This document shows, piece by piece, positions 63,490-64,000 of a stretch of 64,000 nucleotides of DNA. The position numbers and the translations under genes are program-made. The notes under the pieces are model-generated. The model saw only the letters and a program-made list of their open reading frames with translations. It made no database searches and was not told the origin of the DNA. Positions within the stretch are counted from its first letter, which is position 1. Each line of letters begins with the position of its first letter. This stretch comes from Caulobacter sp. SL161 (GTDB taxonomy: Bacteria; Pseudomonadota; Alphaproteobacteria; Caulobacterales; Caulobacteraceae): assembly GCF_026672375.1 (NCBI RefSeq), contig NZ_JAPPRA010000001.1, positions 3,596,001 to 3,660,000 on the forward strand. The letters are read 5' to 3'.

Positions 63490-63549
63490 TTCAACGCGCG
63501 ATGAATTATTGCATCGCAACCTGAACAGCCCTAGGGTGCCGTTCCGGAT

Positions 63550-63570
63550 GGAGCCCGCTGCGGGCTCCTT
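63550..63570 (+). terminator. Hairpin upstream of cytochrome P450 gene
   Basis: GGAGCCCG, a three-base loop and CGGGCTCC are followed by TTAAAA. It lies about 60 bases past the small gene's stop and 23 bases before the P450 start. It may end the first transcript or shape the leader of the second; the short T-run makes it weak. Confidence 0.45.
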
Positions 63571-63591
63571 AAAAGTCCGGAAGGCCGCACC

Positions 63592-64000
63592 ATGGACGCT
63601 CAAGTCCTCGCCGCCGAGAAGCCCGACGCCCTCGCAGCGTCCGCGCCCCTCATTCCCCCCGCGCCTAAGGTTCACGCCAAGGATTTGAAGAATCTGGGCG
63701 CCGCCTGGGCGATGATGCGCAACATGATCGGGGCGTGGTCGGAGTCGGGCTTCGACACCCTCATGATCCCCTATAGGTTCCTGGGCCAGCCTGGCCTGGT
63801 CGTCAGCGACCCTGCAGGCGTCCGACACGTCCTGGGCGCTGGGGCCGCGCGGTATAGGCGTCCCTATCAGATGAGCCGCATACTACGGCCGATCGTCGGT
63901 GACGGCTTGCTGCTGACGGATGGGGAGACTTGGCGGCGTCAGCGCAAGGCCTTGGCTCCGGCCTTCACCCCCAAGGCTGTCGAGACCCTGCTGCCGCACT
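63592..64000 (+). CDS. Cytochrome P450, N-terminal part, cut by window edge
   Basis: 136 codons are visible. The N-terminus lacks a membrane anchor; LMIPYRFLGQPGLVVSDPAGVRHVL matches P450 strands 1-2, and DGETWRRQRKALAPAFTPKAVETL is the C-helix with the haem-propionate WxxxR motif. The haem Cys lies beyond the window. Substrate and redox partner cannot be judged. AAGGCCGCACC precedes the start. Confidence 0.9.
   Translation, partial: MDAQVLAAEKPDALAASAPLIPPAPKVHAKDLKNLGAAWAMMRNMIGAWSESGFDTLMIPYRFLGQPGLVVSDPAGVRHVLGAGAARYRRPYQMSRILRPIVGDGLLLTDGETWRRQRKALAPAFTPKAVETLLPH

Overview
The window is GC-rich alphaproteobacterial chromosome and almost certainly belongs to a Caulobacter species. The best evidence is a 59-residue Flp-type pilin (26866-27045, minus) that matches, as I remember it, Caulobacter crescentus PilA almost residue for residue. 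It heads a complete pilA-cpaABCDEFGH (tad) locus in the Caulobacter order. Other fitting features are two TonB-dependent receptors, an H-NOX/histidine kinase pair, several hybrid kinases and many GC-rich palindromic intergenic repeats. I saw no rRNA, tRNA, CRISPR array, transposase or prophage.

Layout. 1-8.6 kb: a TonB receptor cut by the window start, a secreted PI-PLC-like protein, a ferric-siderophore receptor operon (receptor, PepSY membrane protein, small membrane protein) and ilvE. 8.7-11.4 kb: a MarR / OmpR-type regulator / histidine kinase operon resembling PetP-PetR. 11.5-16.4 kb: pheA-kdsB, a membrane-anchored cytochrome c, an NlpC/P60 peptidase and an M17 aminopeptidase. 16.5-29 kb: the tad pilus locus, with a TadD-like TPR protein and further TadE-like and secretin-N-domain genes on the plus strand. 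29-38.7 kb: pabC-pabB, an MFS transporter, a tyrosine phosphatase, an acyltransferase and a divergent pair of DJ-1-type genes. 38.7-44.8 kb: small proteins, repeats, two damaged genes (a VOC fragment and a SleB hydrolase with an internal stop), an SDR, and a PadR regulator with its membrane partner. 44.8-51.5 kb: a hybrid kinase, a divergent HxlR regulator/GST-SnoaL-tautomerase operon, a TetR regulator and a DUF3429-SDR-HTH operon. 51.5-64 kb: uvrB, another hybrid kinase, a membrane acyltransferase-like protein, a nitronate monooxygenase, the H-NOX-kinase operon flanked by two LprI-like genes, accA and the start of a cytochrome P450 gene.

How the genes work together. The tad genes build a polar adhesive pilus. 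CtrA-type half-site pairs precede both pilA and cpaB, as expected for cell-cycle control, and a strong terminator isolates pilA from cpaA. The siderophore receptor and PepSY genes form an iron-uptake unit with a Fur-like palindrome just upstream. Four families of intergenic palindromes account for much of the non-coding DNA. One family lies mainly between convergent gene ends, and another begins at the stop codon of the gene before it. Most ORFs of over 400 codons on the opposite strand are GC-driven shadows and are not listed. Assignments rest on reading the sequence and recalling protein families; no database search was run.
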